Program-made: the position numbers and the translations under genes
Notes under the pieces: generated by a model
What the model saw: only the letters and a program-made list of their open reading frames with translations
Databases searched by the model: none
What the model was told of the DNA's origin: nothing
Part shown: piece by piece, positions 26,765 through 37,691 of the stretch
How the letters are laid out: every line of letters starts with the position of its first letter
Numbering within the stretch: position 1 is the stretch's first letter
Assembly: GCF_030418295.1 (NCBI RefSeq)
Contig: NZ_JAUHQA010000001.1
Coordinates: forward strand, 124,001-188,000
DNA from: Demequina muriae
Lineage (GTDB): Bacteria > Actinomycetota > Actinomycetes > Actinomycetales > Demequinaceae
DNA length: 64,000 nucleotides
Direction of reading: 5' to 3'

Positions 26765-26892
26765 GATGCCTCCTCGTCGTCGGCGGGCATCGGATTGCCG
26801 CGATGCCGTCCCAACCACACTACCGACGTCACGAGCCCGCCCCAGATCACGGTCGCGGAGACGACCAGCAGTGCCCACGCATCGGCGCTCAT
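26761..26892 (-). CDS. metS: NSS transporter small subunit, MetS-like
   Basis: A 43 aa single-helix protein: AWALLVVSATVIWGGLVTSVVWLGRHRG followed by an acidic tail (MPADDEEAS). Length, the WGGLV motif and position directly after an NSS transporter match MetS, the small subunit that MetP of Corynebacterium glutamicum needs for methionine/alanine uptake. ATGA overlaps join it to the gene on each side. It is too short for many annotation pipelines. Confidence 0.88.
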   Translation of the reverse strand: MSADAWALLVVSATVIWGGLVTSVVWLGRHRGNPMPADDEEAS

Positions 26893-28550
26893 GACTCTCC
26901 CCCGTCCTTGGCGCGATCACGCTCAGGCGGCGCGCCTGTCGCGGCGCCGACTCTCTCGGGGACTCCCAGCTGGGCACGAGTGGGCCAGGCGACGAACTCG
27001 TGGTCGTCTCCGCGCTTCCACCGGACGAGCGGCATCACGAGAGCGGCGACCAGCAGCACGGCGACCGCTCCCCACCCGAAGACCACCAGGAACCAGCCGG
27101 GATAGCCGTCGTATCCCTCGGTGGCGAGACGCACCGTCGTGTCGACGAGCATATACAGCAGCAGCACGGCGACCGCGTTGACGACGACCAGCCACACGCG
27201 GCCCACCTTGACGCTCGACAGCACGGTGAGGTGGCGCGCGAGTTCGCGCCCGCGCCGTCCGAACCACAGTGTCGCGGCGATCATCGCGACGGCACCCACC
27301 ACGATGCCCACCTGGTTGGCCCACTGGTCCACGACGTCGAGGACGTACAGCGCGGTGGTGGTGCCGAACAGCAGCATCGAGAGCGTCGCCGAGGTGAGTC
27401 CCACGGTCAGCGCCCCGCGGCGCGGCGTCCACCCGAACTTGTCCTGGAGCGCCGAACTCACGGACTGCAGCACCGAGATCAGCGACGTCAGCCCCGCGAT
27501 CACCAGCGACGCGAAGAACAGCGCGCCGAACCATTGGCCGCCGGGCATCTGTGCGATCACTGCCGGGAACGTCACGAACGACAGTTGCACCCCGGCGATC
27601 CCCTCGAGGTCCGCCACCGCGACGCCCTCGCGGGCCGCCAGGAAGCCCAGGGTCGCGAAGACTCCCAATCCGGCGAGAAGCGAGAACGAGCTGTTGCCGA
27701 ACGCCACCACCAGCGCGGGGCCGGTGAGGTTCGAGCGCCGCTCCCGATACGAGGCGTACGTGAGCATCACGCCGTACGCGAGGGACAGGGAGAAGAACAC
27801 CTGACCGTAGGCGGCGATCCACACGTCGGGGTTCGTGAGCGCGGAGAAGTCGGGGGTGAACAGCGCCTCGACCCCTTGGGCGGCGCCGTCCAGCATCAAG
27901 GCCCGCACGACCAGGACGCCGAACGTGGCGACCAGCAGAGGGATGCCGATGACGTTGAGCTTCTCGACGCCGTGCGCGACGCCCAGCGCGAGCACCACGA
28001 TCGCGACGGCCCAGATGGCCGCCAGCGGGATCAGCACGCCGGGCACGAAGTCCAGCCCCACCCCCACCTCGCCGAGCTGCAGGAACTCGTCGTTGAAGAA
28101 GCCGGCCGGGTCACCCGCCCATGCGAGGTCGAAGCTGAAGAAGAAGTAGCTCAGCGCCCACGCGATGATCACCGTGTAATACAGCCCGATCACGAAGCAG
28201 ATCGCGACGTGCCACCACCCCACGCCTTCGGCACGGCGGGAGATGCGCCGGAACGCCAGCGGCGCCGAGCCGCGGAAGCGGTGCCCGATGGCGTTCTCGA
28301 GGAACAGGATGGGGATTCCGGCCGTGATGAGCGCCACCAGGTAGGGGATCATGAAGGCTCCCCCGCCGTTGTCGTAGGCCTCGCCGGGGAATCGCCAGAT
28401 GTTGCCCAGCCCCACCGCAGAGCCGATCGCCGCCAGAATGAATGCGGTCTGGCCGGACCAGTGCTCGCGCTTGCTGCCGGTCGACGGCGCGGTGGGCTCG
28501 CCGCTCGACGGCGTGCTTGCGGCTGATGCGGGGGTGGGGTCTGCGGGCAT
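26889..28550 (-). CDS. metP: Sodium-dependent NSS-family importer, MetP-like (methionine/alanine)
   Basis: A 553 aa neurotransmitter:sodium symporter with about 12 helices. Seen: the TM1 signature WSGQTAFILAAIGSAVGLGNIWRFPGEAYDNGGGAFMIPY with GNIWRFP, TM6-like SLAYGVMLTYASYRERR, and the family LeuT-type core. The N-terminus is an Ala/Pro/Thr-rich tail of about 30 residues. Start ATG 28550 fits GAGG five bases upstream; a GTG two codons earlier is possible. Pairing with the MetS-like subunit points to methionine or alanine import driven by Na+; the exact amino acid is inferred. Confidence 0.9.
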   Translation of the reverse strand: MPADPTPASAASTPSSGEPTAPSTGSKREHWSGQTAFILAAIGSAVGLGNIWRFPGEAYDNGGGAFMIPYLVALITAGIPILFLENAIGHRFRGSAPLAFRRISRRAEGVGWWHVAICFVIGLYYTVIIAWALSYFFFSFDLAWAGDPAGFFNDEFLQLGEVGVGLDFVPGVLIPLAAIWAVAIVVLALGVAHGVEKLNVIGIPLLVATFGVLVVRALMLDGAAQGVEALFTPDFSALTNPDVWIAAYGQVFFSLSLAYGVMLTYASYRERRSNLTGPALVVAFGNSSFSLLAGLGVFATLGFLAAREGVAVADLEGIAGVQLSFVTFPAVIAQMPGGQWFGALFFASLVIAGLTSLISVLQSVSSALQDKFGWTPRRGALTVGLTSATLSMLLFGTTTALYVLDVVDQWANQVGIVVGAVAMIAATLWFGRRGRELARHLTVLSSVKVGRVWLVVVNAVAVLLLYMLVDTTVRLATEGYDGYPGWFLVVFGWGAVAVLLVAALVMPLVRWKRGDDHEFVAWPTRAQLGVPERVGAATGAPPERDRAKDGGES

Positions 28551-28851
28551 GCTCACCTCATGAGTCTCACGGGGCGGGTCGTGCGGCAGCGGCGCGTGTC
28601 ACGGCTACACCCGACACGGCTGCCCACGGAAACCACCGGCGGTCAGCGAACGGCTCCACGGTACGGCAAGCAGGGCCGACGCGTGGAAGCCGAGGTCCTG
28701 GGCGGCGCCTGGCCCGCTGACAGCAGGCTTGCTCCGGGCCAGGGAGTCCGCCCACGCCCTCCCCCAATCGCGCCTTCCCCCATCGCGAGCGGCGTTCCGC
28801 TACCGTGATCCCAGTCGGCGGGACTCCGCTGCGAGCACGAGGGGGACTCGG
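28551..28851. other. Intergenic region between divergent genes
   Basis: About 300 bp separating metP and the transglutaminase-like gene. It contains both ribosome-binding sites. I looked for a structured riboswitch or a clear palindrome upstream of metP and could not support one. Confidence 0.35.
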
Positions 28852-30018
28852 GTGATCTTCTACCCCGACGGCGCTGCAGAACCGGCAGCCGACCAGGAGC
28901 TGCCTGGGGCGGGCTGGTACCCGGATCCGCACACCCCCGGATGCGATCGCTACTGGGATGGGTCGCGATGGACGCATCACGTTCGGCACACAGGCGTCCC
29001 GACCGTCGCGACACCGGTTCCGACGCCGTCTCCCGTCACCGTCGACCCTCATCCGCGCCACTCATATCCACGCGACCCTCATCCGCGTGGCCCCCATGCG
29101 CGCGTTCGCCGGTCTCGCGTCTTGCCGCTGCTCGCGCTCATGGCCGTGGGCCTGGTGGCGGCGTTCCAGTTCGGTCCCGTAGGCGAGCACCTGCCCGACC
29201 TCGGCCCTTCGGAACGGTCCGTCAGCTCGCTCGGCCGTCAGCCGGTGCTGAGCGAGGAGTATCCCGTGTTCGGATCCACCGAACTGGTCACCCATCTTGA
29301 GCGCGGGATGCTGGCGCACGAGGAGCACATCGAGGTCTCGTCATGGGCACAGGACATGGACCCGGAGCAGATTCTCGACGCGGCACAGGAGGCCGGGACG
29401 CAGAACCCCTACATCTTCACCCGAGGCTGGCGAGTGCAGACCTTCGGCTCGCGAACAACCGTCATACCGACGTACGTCTATGCCGAGGAGCAGTCGGCGC
29501 AGCGCCGGGTCGAGACACGGGAGGCCGTCGCACGCGGCATCGCCTCGGCCGACGTCTTGCGCGCCACCACCGATGCTGAGAAGGCGGCGCGCATCCACGA
29601 CTTCATCGTCACCTACGCAGACTACGACGAGTCCGCGCTCACCGCGATCGATCGGGACCTCGACTTCTCACTCGTCGCCCAGTCTCAAGAAGCACATGGG
29701 ATCCTCGTCGCCGGCACGGCCGTCTGCACGGGATACGCCCAGGCGTTCGTCGCGATGGCCGAGGAGGCCGGCCTTGACGCGGTGACCGTCACCGGCACGG
29801 ACTCGCTCGGCCTCACCGGCGAGCTGCATGCCTGGAACAAGGTGCTCATCGAGGGCCGCTGGCTCGTGGTCGACGCCACGTGGGACGATCCGATCGGTGG
29901 CCCCGACGAGCCCCTCCGCGACTACTTCCTCCTCGACGCCAGCGACCCGCTTCTCGCCACCCGTCAGGCCGACACCGAATGGGCCGTGGCCGAGAGCCTC
30001 GACAGCTTCGGCTCATGA
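28852..30018 (+). CDS. DUF2510 and transglutaminase-like membrane protein
   Basis: A 388 aa protein. Residues about 20-45 are a DUF2510 module (GAGWYPDPHTPGCDRYWDGSRWTHHV); a Pro/His-rich linker leads to one membrane helix (LPLLALMAVGLVAAFQFG, about 94-111). The outer part holds a transglutaminase-like core at about 275-355: Cys in GTAVCTGYAQAFVAMAEEAGL, His in TGELHAWNKVLIEGRW, Asp in VVDATWDDP, the full catalytic triad. Such domains often act as proteases or cross-linkers on the cell envelope. Start GTG 28852 follows GAGGGGG with normal spacing. Confidence 0.85.
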   Translation: MIFYPDGAAEPAADQELPGAGWYPDPHTPGCDRYWDGSRWTHHVRHTGVPTVATPVPTPSPVTVDPHPRHSYPRDPHPRGPHARVRRSRVLPLLALMAVGLVAAFQFGPVGEHLPDLGPSERSVSSLGRQPVLSEEYPVFGSTELVTHLERGMLAHEEHIEVSSWAQDMDPEQILDAAQEAGTQNPYIFTRGWRVQTFGSRTTVIPTYVYAEEQSAQRRVETREAVARGIASADVLRATTDAEKAARIHDFIVTYADYDESALTAIDRDLDFSLVAQSQEAHGILVAGTAVCTGYAQAFVAMAEEAGLDAVTVTGTDSLGLTGELHAWNKVLIEGRWLVVDATWDDPIGGPDEPLRDYFLLDASDPLLATRQADTEWAVAESLDSFGS

Positions 30019-30215
30019 CACGCGCGCCGCTGACGGCCCGATCGCAGGCGTCTCCCGGCCGATGCACGCGCCAGACATGAGCGATGGGCGCGAATCCGCG
30101 GGGGCCTCGTGGGCCGTGACCGCCGCGCGCGGTGACGTGCCGCTCGTTCCCCTCGCTGATCCGCAGCACCGGGCCTACGCTGAGAGTCCGTGCGATTCCT
30201 CGTGGAGGTGCTCTC

Positions 30216-30590
30216 GTGTCCGAAGTGCAGAAGCTCACGATCCCGGTGGTCTCGCTCGCTCGCGAGAACGACCAGTTCCGACACGTGATCTGGACAGGCG
30301 ACAACGCGCAGCTGGTACTGATGGCGATTCCCGAGGGCGGGGAGATCGGTGGCGAGGTGCACGAGGGCCACGATCAGCTGCTCTACTTCGTGGCCGGCAC
30401 CGGCGTCGCGAAGATCGGCGAGGTCGAGGCCGACGTGGCCGATGGCGACGTGAGCATCGTGCCATCGGGCACGTTCCACAACTTCCGCAACACGGGCACG
30501 GGGATGCTCAAGCTGTTCACCACGTACAGCCCACCCGAGCACGACGCGGGAACCGAGCAGTCCACCAAGGCCGAGGCGGACGCCGACTGA
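30216..30590 (+). CDS. Cupin domain protein
   Basis: A 124 aa single-domain cupin. Motif 1 region: GGEIGGEVHEGHDQLLYFVAGTGVAKIGE, with His and Glu positions able to hold a metal; motif 2: GDVSIVPSGTFHNFRNTG. Both metal-binding halves look intact. The C-terminal EQSTKAEADAD is a short acidic tail. Start GTG 30216 is fixed by GGAGGTGCTCTC. Similar proteins are small-molecule or sugar-binding enzymes (mannose-6-phosphate isomerase-like cupins), but no substrate can be inferred. Confidence 0.88.
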   Translation: MSEVQKLTIPVVSLARENDQFRHVIWTGDNAQLVLMAIPEGGEIGGEVHEGHDQLLYFVAGTGVAKIGEVEADVADGDVSIVPSGTFHNFRNTGTGMLKLFTTYSPPEHDAGTEQSTKAEADAD

Positions 30591-30726
30591 GTCGTCCCAG
30601 GTCAGACCGATCCACGGCGTGAGTCGCGACCCACGCCGGGACCAGGTCAGGCGCTGTACGGCCGCGCACCCGATGGCTCCGCCCGCACCCACCTGCGATC
30701 GTGGTGCGCCGTGAGAAACTCGGGCC

Positions 30727-32079
30727 ATGCCGTCGACCCCCCGCGCGCCCGAGCGCGGCGACCTCATCCTCAGCGTCGTCGTCACGGCGATCGCCCTCGC
30801 GATGCTGGCCCTCCTTCCTGCGATCTCCAGCGTGGACCCGGACGTCACGGTCGAGATGCCGGGCCCCTCCGACTGGCAGTGGTGGGTCGTCGCCGCGGCA
30901 GTCCTGGCGCAGGGCGCCCGGCTGGCGTGGATCTCGACCGCCCCGCGCCACGTCCTCGTGGCCATGCCCGCGCTCGCGCTGCTCGTCTCTCTCGTCCCGC
31001 TCGGGGAGGCATCGGGCATCCCACTGGTCGCCGTGATCGCCGCCGCCTATGTCGCCACCCGCAAGCGCGCATCGGCCGCATCGTGGACCCCGTGGATCAT
31101 CGCCACCGTGCTGACCGCAGGTGCTGGCGTCATCTCCAATCTCCGTCTGGATGACGGTCTGATGGTCCCCGTGGCCGCTGCCGTGGGGCAGGCAGTGGTG
31201 GTGGTCGGCGTCCCGACCGCCATCGCGGCGGCGGCGTCGGCGCGTCACGCGATGGCCACCTCCCGCGAGCGCGAGGCCCTGGCTCGAGCCGGAGAGCTCG
31301 AGGCTCGAATGGACGCGGCGCTGGCGGCCGAGCGCACCGCGATCGCCCGCGAGCTGCACGACATCGCGGCCCACCACCTGTCCGGCATCGCGCTGATGTC
31401 CTCCGCCATCTCGCAGCAGATCGACATGGACCCCGCGACGGCGAAGGCCGGGCTCGCAGATGTTCGTGCCCAGACCCGCAGCCTCCTCGACGAGCTGCGC
31501 GGTCTCGTCGCGCTGCTGCGCAGCGACGATGGTGTCTCGGTCGACGGTGCGTCCGTCGACGGCGCCCCCGTGGACGTGCAGTCGCTCGCCGGGCTCGAGA
31601 CGCTGATCCCGGCCGCCAGGGCACGTGGGCTCGACGTGACTCTCGCCATCCCCGACGGGGCTTCCATGCGCGACCTGTCCCGGGGCATCGGCCCGCTGGG
31701 CCAGTTCGCCGCCTACCGGACGGTGCAGGAGGCGCTCGCCAACGCGGCGCGCCATGCGCCAGGCGGCCGATGCACGGTCGAGCTTCGAGACTCCGGTGAC
31801 GACCACGCAGGCGACAGCGACCACGCGGCTGACAGCCTGGAGATCCTCGTCAGCAACGGTCCAGGCACGGCCGATGCGGCGGTCCCGGCCGGTGCACACC
31901 ACCAGGGCGGATTCGGTCTGCGCGGCATGGAGGAGCGCGCCGCTCTCACCCGGTCGAGCCTCACCTACGGCCCCACCGACGATGGCGGCTGGCGGGTGCT
32001 CCTCTGGGTGCCACGCGAGGCCGGCCACGACGGTGACCCGATCACCACCTCGACCCCGCCGGATGGAGCGCAGCCATGA
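30727..32079 (+). CDS. Sensor histidine kinase (NarL/DesK-type)
   Basis: A 450 aa kinase. About five or six hydrophobic segments fill residues 15-175, without a large sensor domain. The dimerisation/phosphoacceptor helix reads AAERTAIARELHDIAAHHLSGIALMSSAISQQ (His in RELHDIAAHHLS, HisKA_3 type). The ATPase domain includes YRTVQEALANAARHAPGG (N box) and GGFGLRGMEERAALTRSSLTYG (G box). It phosphorylates the LuxR-type regulator whose ATG overlaps its stop (ATGA). Signal unknown; the treS-pep2 genes follow the pair but need not be targets. Confidence 0.92.
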   Translation: MPSTPRAPERGDLILSVVVTAIALAMLALLPAISSVDPDVTVEMPGPSDWQWWVVAAAVLAQGARLAWISTAPRHVLVAMPALALLVSLVPLGEASGIPLVAVIAAAYVATRKRASAASWTPWIIATVLTAGAGVISNLRLDDGLMVPVAAAVGQAVVVVGVPTAIAAAASARHAMATSREREALARAGELEARMDAALAAERTAIARELHDIAAHHLSGIALMSSAISQQIDMDPATAKAGLADVRAQTRSLLDELRGLVALLRSDDGVSVDGASVDGAPVDVQSLAGLETLIPAARARGLDVTLAIPDGASMRDLSRGIGPLGQFAAYRTVQEALANAARHAPGGRCTVELRDSGDDHAGDSDHAADSLEILVSNGPGTADAAVPAGAHHQGGFGLRGMEERAALTRSSLTYGPTDDGGWRVLLWVPREAGHDGDPITTSTPPDGAQP

Positions 32080-32741
32080 TCCGCGTGCTCATCGCCGACG
32101 ACCAGGGCCTGGTGCGCGCCGGCCTCACCGCCCTGCTGGGCGCCGCGCCGGACATCGAGGTGGTCGGAGCCGCCGCGGACGGCGACCAGGCCGTCGCGAT
32201 GGCCAAGGACCTCCAGCCGGACGTCGCCTGCGTGGACGTGCGCATGCCCGGCCGTGACGGCATCAGCGTCACGCGCGAGCTGTGCTCTCCCGACGCCGAG
32301 CACCCGATCCCCGTCCTCATCCTCACCACCTTCGCGATCGACGACTACGTCTTCGCGGCGCTGGAGGCGGGCGCATCGGGCTTCATGCTCAAGGACTCGG
32401 AGCCGGAGGACATCGTGGCGGCGGCGCGGTCGGTCGCGGCGGGCAACGGCACGCTCGACGGCTCTCTCACCCGGTCGGTGATTCGCGAGTTCGCGCGCCG
32501 CCGCCAGACGCAGCCCGTCACGGTGGCGGACGGCTCGGACCTGCTGTCGCCCCGTGAACTCGACATCCTGCTGCTGCTCGCGCAGGGCATGTCGAACGAG
32601 GACATCGCTCGCGAGCTGGTGCTCGAGGTGTCGACGGTGAAATCGCACGTCTCGCGCATGCTGCCCAAGATCGGCGTGCGGTCCCGACTGCAGGCGGTGG
32701 TCTGGGCCTACCAGCACCGCGTGGTCGAGGTGGATCGCTAG
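32076..32741 (+). CDS. LuxR/NarL-family response regulator
   Basis: A 221 aa two-domain regulator. Receiver domain: acidic pair in VLIADDQGLVRAG, phosphorylation Asp in VACVDVRMPGRDG, Thr in LILTTFAIDDYVFAAL and Lys in GFMLKDSEPEDIV. HTH at about 150-210: LSPRELDILLLLAQGMSNEDIARELVLEVSTVKSHVSRMLPKIGVRSRLQAVVWAYQ. Partner of the upstream kinase by four-base overlap. The GFMLKD phrase is common in actinobacterial NarL regulators. Confidence 0.95.
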   Translation: MIRVLIADDQGLVRAGLTALLGAAPDIEVVGAAADGDQAVAMAKDLQPDVACVDVRMPGRDGISVTRELCSPDAEHPIPVLILTTFAIDDYVFAALEAGASGFMLKDSEPEDIVAAARSVAAGNGTLDGSLTRSVIREFARRRQTQPVTVADGSDLLSPRELDILLLLAQGMSNEDIARELVLEVSTVKSHVSRMLPKIGVRSRLQAVVWAYQHRVVEVDR

Positions 32742-32793
32742 CGCAAGACCCCCTCGCGCTCGGGGCTACCTGGCCATCTGCCGACGCAGTGCT

Positions 32794-32799
32794 TACGGT
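32794..32799 (+). promoter_or_regulatory. -10 hexamer of treS
   Basis: TACGGT lies six bases before the treS ATG. The intervening AGGGGC is too close to act as a Shine-Dalgarno sequence, so a leaderless mRNA is likely. Confidence 0.55.
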
Positions 32800-32805
32800 A
32801 GGGGC

Positions 32806-34496
<1,691 letters not shown>

Positions 34497-34500
<4 letters not shown>

Positions 34501-35813
34501 GTCAGTGGACAGAACGCCCCGAACTGAGCGCCTACTTGGCGCGCCAACGGTGGTTCGGCCAGGGCCAGGTCGAGGTCCCGATCACCGAGGTCCGCGAGCT
34601 CGCGTGGCTGAGCGACCCGGCCGAGGGCCTGGGCGTCCGCTTCGAACTGGTCACCGCCGGCTCGATGTTCAACGTGCCGCTGTCGTACCGTCAGCATCCC
34701 CGTGAGGACCTCTCGTACGGGTTCATCGGCGCCGCGACGCTCGATGGCGAGGTGTTCTACGTCTACGACGCGCTCCACGACCCGGAGGCGCGCGGCCTCC
34801 TGCTGCGCGGCTTCGCCGACGGCGAGCCGAGCCCTGGTGACATCGAGTACTCGCGCATCGACGGCTTCGTGCTGGAGTCCCACGAGGACAACGTGCTGCT
34901 GTCCGCGGAGCAGAGCAACACCTCCGTCATCGTGGGCGAGAGCCTCATCAAGTTCTTCCGCAAGCTCGCCCCGGGGCGCAACCCCGACATCGAGATCCAG
35001 GCGGCGCTCACCGAGCTCGGGTCCGAGGAGATCTCGCCGCTCGAGGGCTGGATCAGCGCGGGCGACATCGACCTCGCGATGATCGGGGTCTTCCAGCGGT
35101 CCGCCACCGACGGCTGGGACACCGCCCGCACGAGCGTGCGCGCTCTTCAGGACGATGCCGTGCGTGCCCGCGAGGCCGGCGGAGACTTCGCCGGCGAGTC
35201 CGAGCGGCTGGGGCGCACTCTCGCGGTTGTGCACGAGCAGATGCGTCAGACCCTTCCCACGGCGACGTGGGGGTCCGAGGAGGTCGCCGCGCTCGTCGGC
35301 CGCCTCACCTCCCGCCTGGACGAGGCGGTGGCGATGCACGAGTCCGTGGGCGCCTACGCCGACCGGGCGCGGGCGGCCTACGCCGCAGTCGCCTCGGGTG
35401 AACCCGTCGAGGTGCAGCGCGTGCACGGCGACTTCCACCTGGGACAGACGCTCCGCACCACGTCCGGGTGGAAGATCATCGACTTCGAGGGCGAGCCCGC
35501 ACAGCCGCTGGCTGACCGGGTGCGCCTGGACTCGGTCGCCCGTGATGTGGCCGGCCAGCTGCGTTCGCTGGACTACGCGGCGCACTCGGTCGCGATCGTC
35601 ACCGGCGTCGAGGAGACTGAATACATCGACGACTGGGTGCGACGCAACCGCATCGCGTTCCTGCGCGGGTACGGCTACGAGGACTCGGAGACGGCGGCGG
35701 CTCTGCTCCACGCCTACGAGATCGACAAGGCGCTCTACGAGGTGGTCTACGAGTCGAACTACCGGCCGGACTGGGTGCAGATTCCGCTGCGCGCACTGGA
35801 GCGGCTGCTGTAG
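34497..35813 (+). CDS. pep2: Maltokinase
   Basis: A 438 aa ATP-dependent kinase that phosphorylates maltose at C1. The N-terminal cap (PELSAYLARQRWFGQGQ) is typical of Mak/Pep2; the kinase core has SVIVGESLIKFFRKLAPGRNPDIEI with the ATP-contacting Lys, the catalytic loop VQRVHGDFHLGQTL, and the metal site WKIIDFEGEP. The end DKALYEVVYESNYRPDWVQIPLRALERLL matches the family. It overlaps treS by four bases; TreS-Pep2 form a complex in mycobacteria. The stop codon starts a short tandem repeat. Confidence 0.95.
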
Positions 35814-35859
35814 TCCAGCCGGCAGTCGAGCCAGCAGTCCAGCCGGCAGTTCGGGAGCC
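35812..35859. repeat. 12 bp tandem repeat at the pep2 stop codon
   Basis: Units AGTCCAGCCGGC (35812), AGTCGAGCCAGC (35824) and AGTCCAGCCGGC (35836), with a degenerate fourth (35848). It begins within the TAG stop of pep2. Nothing else is seen up to the SulP gene end except a GGCCGATGC motif at 35904. Confidence 0.8.
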
Positions 35860-35975
35860 ACCTCACCTGCCATCTCAGACGGCACGTACACGGGTCCTCA
35901 AACGGCCGATGCGCGGGAGAAGCCCGCGGCCTCGCGGGCTCAGCGGGTGGCTCAGCGGGTTGGCTCTGCCTGTGG

Positions 35976-37691
35976 CTACGCCGACACCGCGTCGCCCGCC
36001 CCGCGTGAGTGATCGGTGTGCAGCAGGCGGCGGGCGCGCTCGATGGCGCTCGGGGTGTCGGCGAAGACGTGGTCTCCTGCCACGAGGTGGGCCGCGACGC
36101 CCAGGTTCGCCATCACCGCATCGTGTCCGGGCTTGATGCCCGAGAGCATCACCACGATCCCCCGCTTCTCGAGCCGCGTGATCGCGTCCCCGAGCACCTG
36201 GGCGCCGGTCGCATCGAGAGTCGTCACCCGCGACATGCGCAGGATGACCACCCTGACGTCTGCGATCTCTGACAGTTCCAGCAGGAACCGGTGCGCCGCC
36301 GCGAAGAACAGTGGCCCGTCCAGCCGGTAGGCGACGATGTGCTCGCTGAGCAGCGCGTGCTCCTCCTCGGTGTAGTCGCCCACCTCGAGGGGCACCTGCT
36401 GGACCCGGGCGCTGCGGGCCACGGCGCGCAGCGCGAGCAGTCCGGCCACCGCGATGCCGATGATGACCGCGGTCACCAGGTCGATCGCGACGGTCGCCGC
36501 GAAGGTCAGGACCAGGATGACGGCGTCGCCCCTGGTCGCTCGGGCGAGCGCCCTGAGCGAGGCGAACTCGACCATCCGCACGGTCGTGGCGAACAGCACG
36601 CCGGCCAGCGCTGCGAGCGGAATCTGGCTCACCAGCGTCGAGGCCACGAGGATGACCAGCAGCAGCACCACGGCGTGCGTCAGCGCGGCGAGCTTGGAGC
36701 TGGCGCCGGCGCGCACATTCACGGCGGTCCGGGCGATGGCAGCCGTCGCGGGGATGCCGCCGAACAGCGGCGCGGCGATGTTCGCCAGTCCCTGACCGAA
36801 CAGCTCCTTTTCGGGATCGTGGCGCTCGTTGACACTCATGCCGTCCGCCACGGTCGCGCTCAGCAGGCTCTCGAGGGCAGCGAGCGCGGCGACCGCCACG
36901 GCTGCGGTCGCGAGGGTGCCCATCGCTCCGATGTCCAGGAAGGCCAGTGATGGCGCGGGCAGCCCCGCCGGGAGGTCGCCCAGCGGCGCGAGATCCAGGG
37001 GCGTCAGCACCGCCACGAGCGTGGCGATGACGACCGCCACCAGCGAGAACGGCAGCGCCGGCTTCCAGCGGGCGCCCACCAGGATCATCGCGGCGACGGC
37101 GATCGACATCAGGAGCGGGGCGGGGTTCGGGTAGGTCACGAAGTCCCCCACGGCTTCGGCCGCCAGTGCCCACACCTTCTCGCCTTCGAGACCCTCGATT
37201 CCCAGCGCGACGGGCACCTGCTGAAGAGCGATCACCACGGCGATGCCGGCGGTGAAGCCCTCGATGACCGGGGCCGGCAGGTAGCGCACGTAGCGGCCCA
37301 GGCCCGCGACGGCCATCACGATGAGCGCGACGCCGGCCATCAGGCCCACCATCAGCACGCCTGACGATCCGAACTGCGCCACCACGGGCACCAGCACCAC
37401 GGTCATCGCGCCGGTGGGGCCAGAGACCTGCAGATTGGAGCCTCCGAAGATGGCGGCGACGGCGCCCGCGACCACAGCCGTGGCCAGGCCAGCCTGCGCG
37501 CCCAGGCCCGATGCGACACCGAACGCCAGTGCAAGCGGCAGCGCGACGATGGCGACCGTCACGCCGGCGATCAGGTTGCGGCGGGGGTCGCGGCGCACCT
37601 CGCGCCAGTCCTCGCGGCCGGGCAGCAGAGATACGACCTTGCCCCACACGGTGTGTGCAGGACGGGCGGCTCCTGGCCAGGCGACGCTCAC
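35976..37691 (-). CDS. SulP family transporter with STAS domain, ArsR-coupled
   Basis: A 571 aa SLC26/SulP anion transporter. Membrane part from RRNLIAGVTVAIVALPLALAFGVASGLGAQAGL through FGGSNLQVSGPTGAMTVVL and LFGGIPATAAIARTAVNVRAGASS; C-terminal STAS domain about 430-545 with VVILRMSRVTTLDATGAQVLGDAITRLEKRG. Only modestly like the SulP at 15098-16651. Start GTG 37691 overlaps the stop of an ArsR regulator (GTGA). Sulfate, bicarbonate or another anion is possible; an ArsR partner would suit a sulfur or metalloid signal, which is inference. Confidence 0.9.
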   Translation of the reverse strand: MSVAWPGAARPAHTVWGKVVSLLPGREDWREVRRDPRRNLIAGVTVAIVALPLALAFGVASGLGAQAGLATAVVAGAVAAIFGGSNLQVSGPTGAMTVVLVPVVAQFGSSGVLMVGLMAGVALIVMAVAGLGRYVRYLPAPVIEGFTAGIAVVIALQQVPVALGIEGLEGEKVWALAAEAVGDFVTYPNPAPLLMSIAVAAMILVGARWKPALPFSLVAVVIATLVAVLTPLDLAPLGDLPAGLPAPSLAFLDIGAMGTLATAAVAVAALAALESLLSATVADGMSVNERHDPEKELFGQGLANIAAPLFGGIPATAAIARTAVNVRAGASSKLAALTHAVVLLLVILVASTLVSQIPLAALAGVLFATTVRMVEFASLRALARATRGDAVILVLTFAATVAIDLVTAVIIGIAVAGLLALRAVARSARVQQVPLEVGDYTEEEHALLSEHIVAYRLDGPLFFAAAHRFLLELSEIADVRVVILRMSRVTTLDATGAQVLGDAITRLEKRGIVVMLSGIKPGHDAVMANLGVAAHLVAGDHVFADTPSAIERARRLLHTDHSRGAGDAVSA

